The translations under genes and the position numbers were made by a program. From positions 1 to 6,808 of the forward strand of contig DASWYB010000060.1 of the NCBI GenBank assembly GCA_036405195.1: a DNA stretch of 6,808 nt. The letters run 5' to 3'. Positions 1 to 5,413 of this stretch are shown here, piece by piece. Numbering within the stretch: the first letter of the stretch is position 1; each line of letters starts with the position of its first letter. Under the pieces are notes generated by a model that was not told the DNA's origin, made no database searches, and saw nothing but the letters and a program-made list of their open reading frames with translations. This stretch comes from DASWYB01 sp036405195 (GTDB lineage Bacteria; Patescibacteriota; UBA1384; 2-12-FULL-50-11; DASWYB01).

Positions 1-2
1 CC

Positions 3-320
3 TATATGGCTTACTTTGACAAGCGGATTTCCGCTCCAATGCTCCTTGATATGATGGCAAAGTTCACAGACCGTACCGGCTATTTTGAAGTAGCAACCGC
101 CTACGCAAAGCCATCAGGTGAAGTTAAAGAATATTCATTCAAAGTACCGTTTACCCTTGCAACCGAAGAACGCGGTGAGCTGCAAAAAGGTTGGAGCCGA
201 TTAATTATACTCGAAGGAGAAAGCCGAACACTTGCCGAATATCCCGAGACTGACCGTATCCATATTTGGAATAAAAACTACCTCGCCATTGCCCGTGACA
301 TACTTAGCGAGACTTCATAA
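3..320 (+). CDS. Ham1/RdgB-like non-canonical purine NTP pyrophosphatase, C-terminal part (5' end outside window)
   Basis: This is the 3' part of a gene already open at the window edge, so the ATG at 6 is probably internal. Family members hydrolyse ITP, dITP and XTP to monophosphates and keep damaged purines out of nucleic acid. The visible 105 residues follow the second half of the family: after the first ATG, an A/F-rich strand (GYFEVATAYAKPSG), a strand where the family has 'F.G...G.I', then GW-RLI-LEGESRTLAEYP where the family has 'GFGYDPIF.P.G...TFAE', then RIHIWNKNYLAIA where it has 'K...SHR..AL..L'. The basic RIH-WNK segment would be the phosphate-contacting end. The residues just before (YMAYFD) suit the position after the family 'FPG.YS' motif. 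The match is by motif order only and the catalytic N-terminal motifs are out of view. Its 3' end overlaps the methyltransferase gene on the other strand by 17 bases. Confidence 0.6.
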   Translation, partial: YMAYFDKRISAPMLLDMMAKFTDRTGYFEVATAYAKPSGEVKEYSFKVPFTLATEERGELQKGWSRLIILEGESRTLAEYPETDRIHIWNKNYLAIARDILSETS

Positions 321-960
321 ACGTACCGCGTAAGACAGACCGCACTCCTGTATTAACAGGACTCTCGTAACGAGCAACCGCAGTCGTAGGTGTTAAATTA
401 AAAGTGGCCAGTTGTTCTAGAATTAATTCAGCGGGGAGTAAAGCCATTGGTAGATGTTGAGCAGTCTGATACATGTGTATTTCATTGCCATATGGAGTGA
501 GATCGGCCGCAACATGCTCATCACAAAAGACATTCACACAAAGTATGCCGTCTGGCTTAAGAACGCGTGAAGTTTCCCTGATCGCCTGTGTAAACTCCTT
601 AAGCGATGACACGTTATGATACACGCCATTGGCAAGAACGCAATCAAATGTATCCGCATCAAAAGGCAGATCGGTCATATTAGATTGAAAAACACGCTGA
701 TTTGCCTTATCTGTCTCTAGAAACGACCCTACACGTGCACACGTCTCTTCAACCATGCCCGCATGAACGTCGCACGCCCACACATCAAAACCTTCCTGGA
801 TTAGATAAGAAGTATTTCGGCCACCACCACAACCAAGATCTAATATTTTTAAATTCTTAGGCTGCCTCGAAAAATACTCGGCCCAGTAAGGCGGTACTGG
901 ATACTCGGCAAACTCTTTCACAATAAGGGGGTCATTCCAAAATCGCTCTTCGTTAGTCAT
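304..960 (-). CDS. class I SAM-dependent methyltransferase
   Basis: This 218-residue protein has the class I (Rossmann-fold) methyltransferase layout. Motif I, ILDLGCGGG, is at residues 39-47 and binds S-adenosylmethionine. The acidic residue after strand 2 is D64 (WACDVH). Motif II is at about 97-117 (DLPFDADTFDCVLANGVYHNV) and motif III at about 133-143 (VLKPDGILCVN). This arrangement is the Methyltransf_11/25 type, common in small-molecule and cofactor methylases; nothing visible names the substrate. It is the last gene of a minus-strand operon: its ATG overlaps the TGA of the GHMP kinase gene as ATGA, so translation is probably coupled. The ATG at 960 is preferred because of that overlap and because it leaves a normal helix before motif I. 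The stop lies inside the 3' end of the convergent Ham1-like gene. Methyltransferase fold confident, substrate unknown. Confidence 0.9.
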   Translation of the reverse strand: MTNEERFWNDPLIVKEFAEYPVPPYWAEYFSRQPKNLKILDLGCGGGRNTSYLIQEGFDVWACDVHAGMVEETCARVGSFLETDKANQRVFQSNMTDLPFDADTFDCVLANGVYHNVSSLKEFTQAIRETSRVLKPDGILCVNVFCDEHVAADLTPYGNEIHMYQTAQHLPMALLPAELILEQLATFNLTPTTAVARYESPVNTGVRSVLRGTFMKSR

Positions 961-2096
961 GTTTGTACTTTTTCCGTAACTTCGTACCCCTGATTATGAA
1001 CTTTCGTGCGGTAAACCGTAAGCCCTTCTTGCTTAAATGCCGCCTCACATTTTTGGGGATCTCTAGTTATCGCAAATATACCCGGCCCTACCGAAGAAAC
1101 GGCCAAAACATCAGCAATCCCAGAATGCTTGAGAGGCGCCAGCCGGGCACAGAGAGCAGGCAGCCTCGGATAGACAAATGAACAGTTTTCAATACTCCCC
1201 ATTCGGAATCGATACTCGTAAATTACGTCGCCGATTGTGGCCAGGTCGTGCAGGTGCATCGCCGGTAACATTTTATGGAGCACATTATAGGCGTTTTCGC
1301 CACCATACTTTACGCCTGTCTCAATAAACTTCGGAAGCGATTCTATCTCTTTATCCATGAGCGTTTTTGCGTCATAATCCGGAACATCGTTGGGGATCCC
1401 AATCACCGCTTCATAATCGCCCGACACATCAGCAATACCAATCGGAACACTTTCACCAGCCAAGACAATAATCCCTCCTCGGCATAAACCTGCTGCAGCA
1501 GAGCCACCAATACATTGCACCGGATAGAGATATCCAGGCATTGTGTCAATTTCTTCACCATGATTCTGCGCCAGAAAACGCAGTAGATCCGTAGATGGGA
1601 TAGGATTACCATAAAGTTCGTTCATAGCCGTAGCAACGGCCGCGATCGTACCGCTACTTGATCCAAGCCCACAGTGCCGGATATCAGTTTCGTCTGTAAA
1701 ACCAACATCAATCCCATGCGTAACACCAAGTGCTTGACGCATAATTTCCACTGCATGCTTGATCAACACTGGCCGTTTAGAGGTAGGAGATATGACGATC
1801 TGAGAATCACGCCTTACGTGAAGTTGAACCGTGCGAAAGAGAGCCACGCTAAAAATAACCTCACCCGGTGAATAACGGAGCGACGCCTCCATGGCAATCT
1901 TGCTTGGGTCAATCGCCATCGCGTTTAGTCGGCTTGGGTACCGAATCGTAACAGCGCTAAACAAGGGTTCAATAGGTTGAAGGAGACGATGATAGGGATT
2001 AAAAACTGTCCCCGCTTGAAACGGGGACAACGCAGACGGCGGCTGAGCCGACGACTCAGACTGTGATAAATTTCTTTTCGTTGAAAGGTAGGACAT
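957..2096 (-). CDS. GHMP-family kinase
   Basis: This 379-residue protein carries the GHMP superfamily signature. Motif 2, the ATP-phosphate loop, is GLGSSSGT at residues 143-150, followed by the usual Ala-rich helix (IAAVATAMNELYG). Motif 3 is SSVGPGIFAI at 334-343. The 'SSxGPxxxAI' form and the absence of a sugar-kinase N-terminal signature recall beta-ribofuranosylaminobenzene 5'-phosphate synthase-like and mevalonate-pathway-like GHMP proteins more than galactokinase, but the substrate cannot be read. Residues 1-30 are Ser/Pro/Ala-rich and unlike the family. The start overlaps the upstream kinase gene by 41 bases; a TTG at 2030 would remove the overlap but has no Shine-Dalgarno. Only a weak GAG precedes the ATG at 2096. 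A terminator-like hairpin lies within codons 23-32. The gene is the middle member of the operon and ends in an ATGA overlap with the methyltransferase. Family call strong, start less so. Confidence 0.85.
   Translation of the reverse strand: MSYLSTKRNLSQSESSAQPPSALSPFQAGTVFNPYHRLLQPIEPLFSAVTIRYPSRLNAMAIDPSKIAMEASLRYSPGEVIFSVALFRTVQLHVRRDSQIVISPTSKRPVLIKHAVEIMRQALGVTHGIDVGFTDETDIRHCGLGSSSGTIAAVATAMNELYGNPIPSTDLLRFLAQNHGEEIDTMPGYLYPVQCIGGSAAAGLCRGGIIVLAGESVPIGIADVSGDYEAVIGIPNDVPDYDAKTLMDKEIESLPKFIETGVKYGGENAYNVLHKMLPAMHLHDLATIGDVIYEYRFRMGSIENCSFVYPRLPALCARLAPLKHSGIADVLAVSSVGPGIFAITRDPQKCEAAFKQEGLTVYRTKVHNQGYEVTEKVQT
2001..2029 (-). terminator. terminator-like hairpin inside the 5' end of the GHMP kinase gene (possible attenuator)
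   Basis: Read on the minus strand, TGTCCCCG at 2029-2022 pairs perfectly with CGGGGACA at 2014-2007 across a 7-base loop (TTTCAAG). A G and then five T's follow at 2006-2001. An 8-bp GC-rich stem followed by a U-run is the form of an intrinsic terminator. It lies 27 bases after the stop of the P-loop kinase gene and 67 bases into the GHMP reading frame. It could be a partial terminator that lowers expression of the two downstream genes, an attenuator relieved by translating ribosomes, or chance in coding sequence. Confidence 0.45.
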
Positions 2097-2649
2097 GTGT
2101 TGACTCGCGCAAATACTCTAACAACGCGAGCTCCAGTTGTTGTTCGGTGCCGTCATTCCAGAGTGGGTGGGCGTAAGGACGAATGCCGGCTATCCCCTGT
2201 TGGCTTGGACGCTGAATGTACTTTTGGAATTTTTCGACCGAAAGACCCTTCCCTTCACGCGCGTTAAACCGTGTGCGCATCACTTCGATCGAGGCTTCGA
2301 TAAAGAGAATCCGGCAGGGGAACCCATTCATCGGCGCAGTATGCGCACAAATATACTCAATCCCCGGGTATGATCGGCTGCCCAAGATGAGAAGATCACC
2401 CTGATATCCGTCATGAAGAAGGCCACCTTGTAATGCAGCAATTTCGCGAACGAGTAGCGCGTCAGTAAAGTTAACTCCGTATTCTCCCTCACCCTGCGTC
2501 ACCCATTCCTCAAACGACAGCTTGGAAGCCGTGTCCCGATGGATTTTCCGGAGAGTTGGACCAAGATCAATCGAAGCGAGTCCATACTTTGCAATGATGT
2601 GCGCAGCTTTTGTTTTACCTGCGCCATGTGGGCCAACGATAAAGATCAT
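2056..2649 (-). CDS. P-loop nucleotide-kinase-like NTPase
   Basis: This 197-residue protein begins with a classic Walker A loop, GPHGAGKT at residues 6-13, directly after the first strand (MIFIV). Further on come a hydrophobic strand (LLILGSRS, 86-93), a strand carrying RILFIEAS (113-120), an Arg-rich lid-like segment (RTRFNAREGKG, 125-135), and NDGT at 165-168 before the last helix. The NDGT element and the lid are typical of the small-molecule/nucleoside-monophosphate kinase branch of P-loop kinases (AAA_18/AAA_33, dephospho-CoA-kinase-like folds), so a phosphotransferase acting on a small substrate is more likely than a mechanical ATPase; the substrate is not evident. GAGGTG at 2659-2654 gives a good ribosome site 4-6 bases before the ATG. 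It is the first gene of the operon, about 40 bases downstream of a perfect consensus promoter. Its 3' end overlaps the GHMP gene. Confidence 0.8.
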   Translation of the reverse strand: MIFIVGPHGAGKTKAAHIIAKYGLASIDLGPTLRKIHRDTASKLSFEEWVTQGEGEYGVNFTDALLVREIAALQGGLLHDGYQGDLLILGSRSYPGIEYICAHTAPMNGFPCRILFIEASIEVMRTRFNAREGKGLSVEKFQKYIQRPSQQGIAGIRPYAHPLWNDGTEQQLELALLEYLRESTHVLPFNEKKFITV

Positions 2650-2694
2650 GACACACCTCGGTTTAGCAGTAGTAGACTAACTTACTTGCCGTTG

Positions 2695-2723
2695 ATTATA
2701 ATCTGCTTTCTGGGTCATGTCAA
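2695..2723 (-). promoter_or_regulatory. perfect-consensus sigma70-type promoter of the kinase/GHMP/methyltransferase operon
   Basis: On the minus strand TTGACA (2723-2718) is followed by a 17-base spacer and TATAAT (2700-2695). Both hexamers and the spacer are the exact housekeeping-sigma optimum. The start point should fall near 2688, giving a leader of about 39 bases that contains the GAGGTG ribosome site of the P-loop kinase gene. A promoter this strong often carries repressor control, and inverted TTGAC boxes lie immediately upstream. Confidence 0.85.
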
Positions 2724-2726
2724 AGA

Positions 2727-2743
2727 GTCAATAACCGATTGAC
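2727..2743. promoter_or_regulatory. candidate operator: inverted repeat between divergent promoters
   Basis: GTCAAT and ATTGAC form a perfect 6-bp inverted repeat around AACCG. The right arm overlaps the -35 box of the GreA-family promoter. Two further TTGAC copies extend the symmetry, one at 2723-2719 on the minus strand (inside the operon -35) and one at 2748-2752 on the plus strand. The result is two TTGAC boxes pointing each way. A dimeric regulator bound here could affect both divergent promoters. Part of the symmetry follows simply from two divergent TTGACA boxes; no regulator gene is visible in the window. Confidence 0.35.
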
Positions 2744-2767
2744 AGTATTGACCTTATTCGCTATTAT
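2739..2767 (+). promoter_or_regulatory. sigma70-type promoter of the GreA-family gene
   Basis: TTGACA (2739-2744), a 17-base spacer, and TATTAT (2762-2767), one mismatch from TATAAT. The predicted start near 2774 leaves a leader of about 31 bases before the ATG at 2805. This promoter rules out the in-frame TTG at 2739 as translation start, since that codon is the -35 box itself. Confidence 0.8.
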
Positions 2768-2804
2768 CAGGTCATCGATTTCGGTCGTCAAAAGGCAGGG
2801 GGAA

Positions 2805-3281
2805 ATGTTAATCTCGAGAGCAGGGTACCAGACTACCCTGGAACTGATCGTGGACCTTAAAAGGCAGCTCAGCGACGTAGGGAAAGAAGCAGGAGCAGCC
2901 TTTCAAGATGCCGGACAGGGGCATCATGACAACTGGGCGTGGGAAAACGCCACCCAGGAAAGATCCAAAGTAGAAGGTCGAATACTGGAACTAGAACACC
3001 AACTCGAAGTGGTAACGTACATCGATGATCTCCCGATGAATGCGGAAGCCGTATGTCCCGGCCACGTCGTGCAATTGCGAGACGAGCATGGAGAAGAGGC
3101 CGAATACACGCTCCTCGGCTCGCTCGAAGTAGATCTCGACAACGACATCATCTCCGTCGAGAGTCCGCTTGGAAAGGCTCTGCTCGGCCATGCCCCCGGC
3201 GACACGGTTGCCTACAACTGCCCGGCCGGGATACTCTGCGTAACGATCCTGTCTCTAGAGCGGTCTCCACTGCTCCAGTAA
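2805..3281 (+). CDS. GreA/GreB-family transcription elongation factor
   Basis: This 158-residue protein has the two Gre parts. Residues 8-74 form a helical, charged N-terminal coiled coil. Residues 84-152 form the FKBP-like C-terminal domain, with the family hallmark SVESPLGKALLGHAPGD at 117-133 and a final strand GILCVTILSLE. Gre factors insert the coiled coil into the RNA polymerase secondary channel and promote cleavage of backtracked RNA. The tip reads HHDNWAWEN (40-48). Aligned from the EGRI motif backwards, D42 takes the place of E. coli GreA Glu44, but a Gly takes the place of Asp41, so one of the two tip acids appears missing or shifted. The ATG at 2805 is chosen because it lies downstream of the promoter and follows AAAGG/AGGGGG. 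The gene stands alone between a divergent promoter and a terminator. Family certain; catalytic capacity uncertain. Confidence 0.92.
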   Translation: MLISRAGYQTTLELIVDLKRQLSDVGKEAGAAFQDAGQGHHDNWAWENATQERSKVEGRILELEHQLEVVTYIDDLPMNAEAVCPGHVVQLRDEHGEEAEYTLLGSLEVDLDNDIISVESPLGKALLGHAPGDTVAYNCPAGILCVTILSLERSPLLQ

Positions 3282-3330
3282 CAAAACAAACCAAAATAAT
3301 ACGTCAAAGTAAATCGAAGTTCCGATCCTT

Positions 3331-3356
3331 GGGTGGCATGCCACCCTTTTTCTTTT
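3331..3356 (+). terminator. intrinsic terminator of the GreA-family gene
   Basis: GGGTGG (3331-3336) and CCACCC (3341-3346) pair around CATG, and TTTTTCTTTT follows directly. It lies about 50 bases after the stop codon and is a textbook Rho-independent terminator. Confidence 0.88.
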
Positions 3357-3430
3357 CTGTCCTTTTTATAAAAAGTCACTCGTGAACAGGAATGACACTC
3401 TTCGTAATTCGCTTCTTTTCGCTCAAAAAG

Positions 3431-3439
3431 TGATATACT
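3431..3439 (+). promoter_or_regulatory. extended -10 promoter of the PH-domain membrane protein gene
   Basis: TG-A-TATACT is an extended -10 element (TGn plus a one-mismatch hexamer). No good -35 is present at 17 bases (the segment is T-rich, near 3411-3418), as is common for extended -10 promoters. It is 33 bases upstream of the GTG start, leaving room for the ribosome site at 3463-3468. Confidence 0.55.
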
Positions 3440-3472
3440 TACATTACTGTTAAAACTAAGAAAGGTGGCACC

Positions 3473-4033
3473 GTGTATTCACCAGACGGAACTCGCACCA
3501 TTCACCATATTCGGGAAAGCGTTATCCCCATCTCGCTCCAGCTCATTACGGGACTCTTTCTCATTAATGGCCTCTACGCTGTTATATTGGCCTACCTCCT
3601 TTTGCCCGAAATAAATGTCGTCCAAAACGAACCCGTACTTAGCATTGCCTTCCTTCTCGCCTGTCACGCTATTGCGTTCATTTTACAGGTGGTAGTATCG
3701 CTAAAACTTTTACTCCCCTGGATCGGCCGTAACTACTATATTGCCGGGAACCACCTTATCCGAACCCAAGGAGTTATTGTTGCCGACGAAGATGTCTTTG
3801 ACCTCCATAGCTTACGTTCCGTCCACATCCACGAAAACTGGTTGGGAAGACTCTTAAACTACGGGGATATCCATATTTTAGTTGCCGCGTCAGGGTACCG
3901 CGCAGAAGTCATTATTAACGCCATCACAAATCCACGAGAATACGAGCGTATTTTTCGTAAATTCTTGGAAGGGTCGGATCAACCTCTTGTCCAAGATGAA
4001 ATCGTTATTGATTCTGTCCCAAGCAAACGGTAA
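3473..4033 (+). CDS. two-helix membrane protein with bacterial PH (bPH2/YdbS-like) domain
   Basis: This 186-residue protein has two hydrophobic segments (about 17-44 and 55-83). A soluble C-terminal domain at about 86-165 reads NYYIAGNHLIRTQGVIVADEDVFDL and then V-I-NWLGRLLNYGDI, ending in an INPREYERI-like helix. That is the bPH2 (formerly DUF304) pattern: a strand with an aromatic residue, 'G', a switch to conserved 'LGRLL.YG.I', then 'I..P......I'. Such proteins sit in the cytoplasmic membrane with the PH domain probably cytosolic; their molecular role is mostly unknown. The start is GTG, supported by a very good ribosome site, GAAAGGTGG, four bases upstream. It is monocistronic with its own promoter, after the GreA terminator. 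It converges on the S51 peptidase gene with only 22 bases between stops and no clear terminator there. Confidence 0.85.
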   Translation: MYSPDGTRTIHHIRESVIPISLQLITGLFLINGLYAVILAYLLLPEINVVQNEPVLSIAFLLACHAIAFILQVVVSLKLLLPWIGRNYYIAGNHLIRTQGVIVADEDVFDLHSLRSVHIHENWLGRLLNYGDIHILVAASGYRAEVIINAITNPREYERIFRKFLEGSDQPLVQDEIVIDSVPSKR

Positions 4034-4055
4034 CCGTTACCGGATGGAGAGGAAC

Positions 4056-4658
4056 TTACCCTATACGAATAACTGAATCGTCGAGAATAAAGAGCGCTTG
4101 GTCGTCGGTAAGTCGTTCTACCTTTACACCGTGTTCTTGTTCATAGGCTTGGAGCTCGGCTTCATACTGCTTTTCGTAGTGCGGAAAAATCTCAAACGGA
4201 ACCAGTTTAAACCCAGTAAAATTAACCGTCTTTACTTCGTTAGGATCAGGAGCAACGGTGTTTGCCAGCCGGGTGGTTGGGGTAGCAATAATGCTGCCCG
4301 CACTTTCGCCCATGTAAGTGCCGCCATTTGCCAGATGCATCCGTACAGTTGCCTCAAACCCCGCAAGCCGGGAATACTTTTGTAGATAGAACGTATTGCC
4401 GCCACAGACAAAAATAATTTGGTACGGCGAAAAATCAAACTTTGGCTCGGCTTTAATATCGACAAAATCGACTTGTTCAAAACCTAGATCAAGAAACTCC
4501 TGTTGCGCCATTTGCGTCCAGGGGCTTTTCTCTTTACGTGGGCTAGCTGTTGTGACGAGTGCCACAGGACCCTTCGGCCGATCTTTCATCACTTCAATAA
4601 AGGCCTTCCGCACCGGATTCGAACTCAACCCCGATGACGTTAATAAAATAGTTTTCAT
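4056..4658 (-). CDS. peptidase S51 (PepE/cyanophycinase-like) family serine hydrolase
   Basis: This 200-residue protein has the S51 layout. A first strand KTILLTSSG is followed by VALVTTASP (32-40), then IIFVCGGNTFYL (81-92), the family 'GGN' turn, then the nucleophile elbow GESAGS (117-122) with Ser119 as the catalytic serine. The pattern ends in FPHY, with His160 as the likely catalytic base; D138 in APDPN suits the third triad member by spacing in PepE. S51 enzymes include aspartyl dipeptidase PepE (Asp-X dipeptides) and cyanophycinase. Length is near PepE rather than the longer cyanophycinases, so a small-peptide hydrolase of the cytoplasm is likelier. The ATG has no Shine-Dalgarno, and a -10 box ends exactly six bases upstream, so the mRNA is probably leaderless. 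It diverges from the MOSC gene and converges on the PH-domain gene. Confidence 0.9.
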   Translation of the reverse strand: MKTILLTSSGLSSNPVRKAFIEVMKDRPKGPVALVTTASPRKEKSPWTQMAQQEFLDLGFEQVDFVDIKAEPKFDFSPYQIIFVCGGNTFYLQKYSRLAGFEATVRMHLANGGTYMGESAGSIIATPTTRLANTVAPDPNEVKTVNFTGFKLVPFEIFPHYEKQYEAELQAYEQEHGVKVERLTDDQALFILDDSVIRIG

Positions 4659-4664
4659 ACAACA

Positions 4665-4673
4665 ACTATACCA
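4665..4673 (-). promoter_or_regulatory. extended -10 promoter of the S51 peptidase gene, giving a leaderless start
   Basis: On the minus strand TGG-TATAGT (4673-4665) is an extended -10 element with one mismatch. The hexamer is followed by TGTTGT and then the ATG, so transcription would begin at or next to the A of the start codon. No -35 match stands at 17 bases. Confidence 0.6.
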
Positions 4674-4699
4674 TACATCCAGATTTTCTCCTTATTCTA

Positions 4700-4708
4700 T
4701 GGTAGAAT
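4700..4708 (+). promoter_or_regulatory. extended -10 promoter of the MOSC gene
   Basis: TGG-TAGAAT is an extended -10 with one mismatch from TATAAT. The start point would be near 4715, leaving a leader of about 36 bases with GAGG (4740-4743) seven bases before the ATG. A second candidate, TATACA at 4718-4723, is weaker. The element lies back to back with the S51 promoter. Confidence 0.5.
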
Positions 4709-4750
4709 AGCCCTGGTTATACACCACTCGTTACCGACCGAGGATGACAT

Positions 4751-5251
4751 ATGCAAGGCAGAGTTATCGCAATATGCATTGGCCCCGAGAGAGGCAAACC
4801 AATGCAGAGCGTGAGTGAAGTCGAGGCCATAGCGGGAGCTGGTCTCAAAGGAGACCGCTACGCAACAGGCACGGGGAGCTTCAGCCGAGGAGAAATCGGC
4901 AAACGCCAAGTAACCCTGATGAACGCGATCTTCTTCCCGGGGAGCGGCTACGAATACCCGGATTCGCGCCGGAACCTCTTCGTCGAGGGCGTGGAACTGA
5001 TGTGGCTCGTTGGCCGAGAATTCCAAATCGGCGAGGCCACCTTCAAGGGGGTTAAGTACTGCGAACCATGCAGACGGCCGACTAAACTGGGGGGAGACAA
5101 GTTCCAAGGCGTCCAACCTTTTAACGAAGCCTTCTTCGACCGGGGAGGACTCCTCGCCGAGGTCGTACAAGGCGGCACCATCCGGGTGGGCAGCGTAGTC
5201 ATCCCTCCCCCGAAAAACTACAAGGAAGAGGAAGAAGAAAACGAGAAGTAA
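4751..5251 (+). CDS. stand-alone MOSC-domain protein
   Basis: This 166-residue protein is essentially one MOSC domain. It shows GLKGDRYATGTGSFS at 31-45 (family 'G..GDrh'), TLMN at 55-58, RRNLFVEGVEL-WLVGREFQIG at 73-94 (family 'R.Ni...G..L..L.G..f.iG'), and YCEPC at 103-107. Cys104 or Cys107 matches the conserved MOSC cysteine; MOSC domains are thought to carry sulfur and in several enzymes to bind molybdenum cofactor. The C-terminus is an acidic, lysine-ended tail (EEEEENEK). The stand-alone form resembles YiiM/YuaD-like proteins of uncertain function; no molybdopterin gene is visible nearby. The start is supported by GAGG seven bases upstream. It has its own promoter and a strong terminator, so it is probably monocistronic. 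The antisense open frame of 209 codons is a shadow. Confidence 0.9.
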   Translation: MQGRVIAICIGPERGKPMQSVSEVEAIAGAGLKGDRYATGTGSFSRGEIGKRQVTLMNAIFFPGSGYEYPDSRRNLFVEGVELMWLVGREFQIGEATFKGVKYCEPCRRPTKLGGDKFQGVQPFNEAFFDRGGLLAEVVQGGTIRVGSVVIPPPKNYKEEEEENEK

Positions 5252-5272
5252 ATCACCACGTCGGACGAACAA

Positions 5273-5323
5273 CGGCCGTTTGTACCCTGCAGGAGCAGAT
5301 ACAAACGGCCGCTTTCTTTTTTT
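5273..5323 (+). terminator. strong intrinsic terminator of the MOSC gene
   Basis: CGGCCGTTTGTA (5273-5284) pairs perfectly with TACAAACGGCCG (5300-5311). The 15-base loop can itself pair as CTGC-AGGA-GCAG, making an extended rod. CTTTCTTTTTTT follows at 5312-5323. It lies 21 bases after the MOSC stop codon. Confidence 0.92.
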
Positions 5324-5401
5324 CAATAAAGAACTCTCTCTTTAACGACACCTAAAACTTAATGCCCCATACATTATCTGGCGTTTACTCCTTCAAACCG
5401 C

Positions 5402-5407
5402 TATACT
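5402..5407 (+). promoter_or_regulatory. -10 box of the DUF84 gene, positioned for a leaderless start
   Basis: TATACT is followed by six bases (CAGACC) and the ATG at 5414, the spacing at which transcription would begin on the start codon. No Shine-Dalgarno sequence lies upstream of the ATG. The -35 region is poor: TGGCGT stands at 17 bases, and TTTACT at 5384-5389 is too close. Confidence 0.5.
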
Positions 5408-5413
5408 CAGACC

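Noticed and set aside
347..360. Small inverted repeat CCTGT-ATTA-ACAGG near the methyltransferase 3' end
   Set aside because: Five base pairs inside coding sequence with no U-run on the minus strand; not a credible terminator.
957..2649. Reading TGA as glycine (Gracilibacteria/Absconditabacteria code)
   Set aside because: TGA closes two genes exactly at operon junctions and no in-frame TGA is needed to complete any protein here.
2739..2804. 22-codon N-terminal extension of the GreA-family protein from a TTG
   Set aside because: The TTG is part of the -35 box and the extension spans the promoter; the ATG at 2805 has a purine-rich ribosome site.
3362..3375. Perfect palindrome CTTTTTATAAAAAG in the GreA/PH-domain intergenic region
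   Set aside because: It is simple A/T sequence with no spacer and easily arises by chance; no partner copy or neighbouring regulator supports a binding site.
3053..3385. Plus-strand open frame of 110 codons overlapping the GreA-family gene
   Set aside because: Arginine-rich shadow in another frame; it reads through the GreA stop and the terminator hairpin.
4028..4042. Inverted repeat CGGTAA-CCG-TTACCG at the stop of the PH-domain gene
   Set aside because: The stem is only 6 bp with a 3-base loop and no T-run follows in either direction, so I do not call it a terminator.
4697..5326. Minus-strand open frame of 209 codons opposite the MOSC gene
   Set aside because: It is antisense to a clear MOSC domain, runs through the terminator stem, has no ribosome site and its residues match no motif I recognise; it is a shadow of G+C-rich coding sequence.
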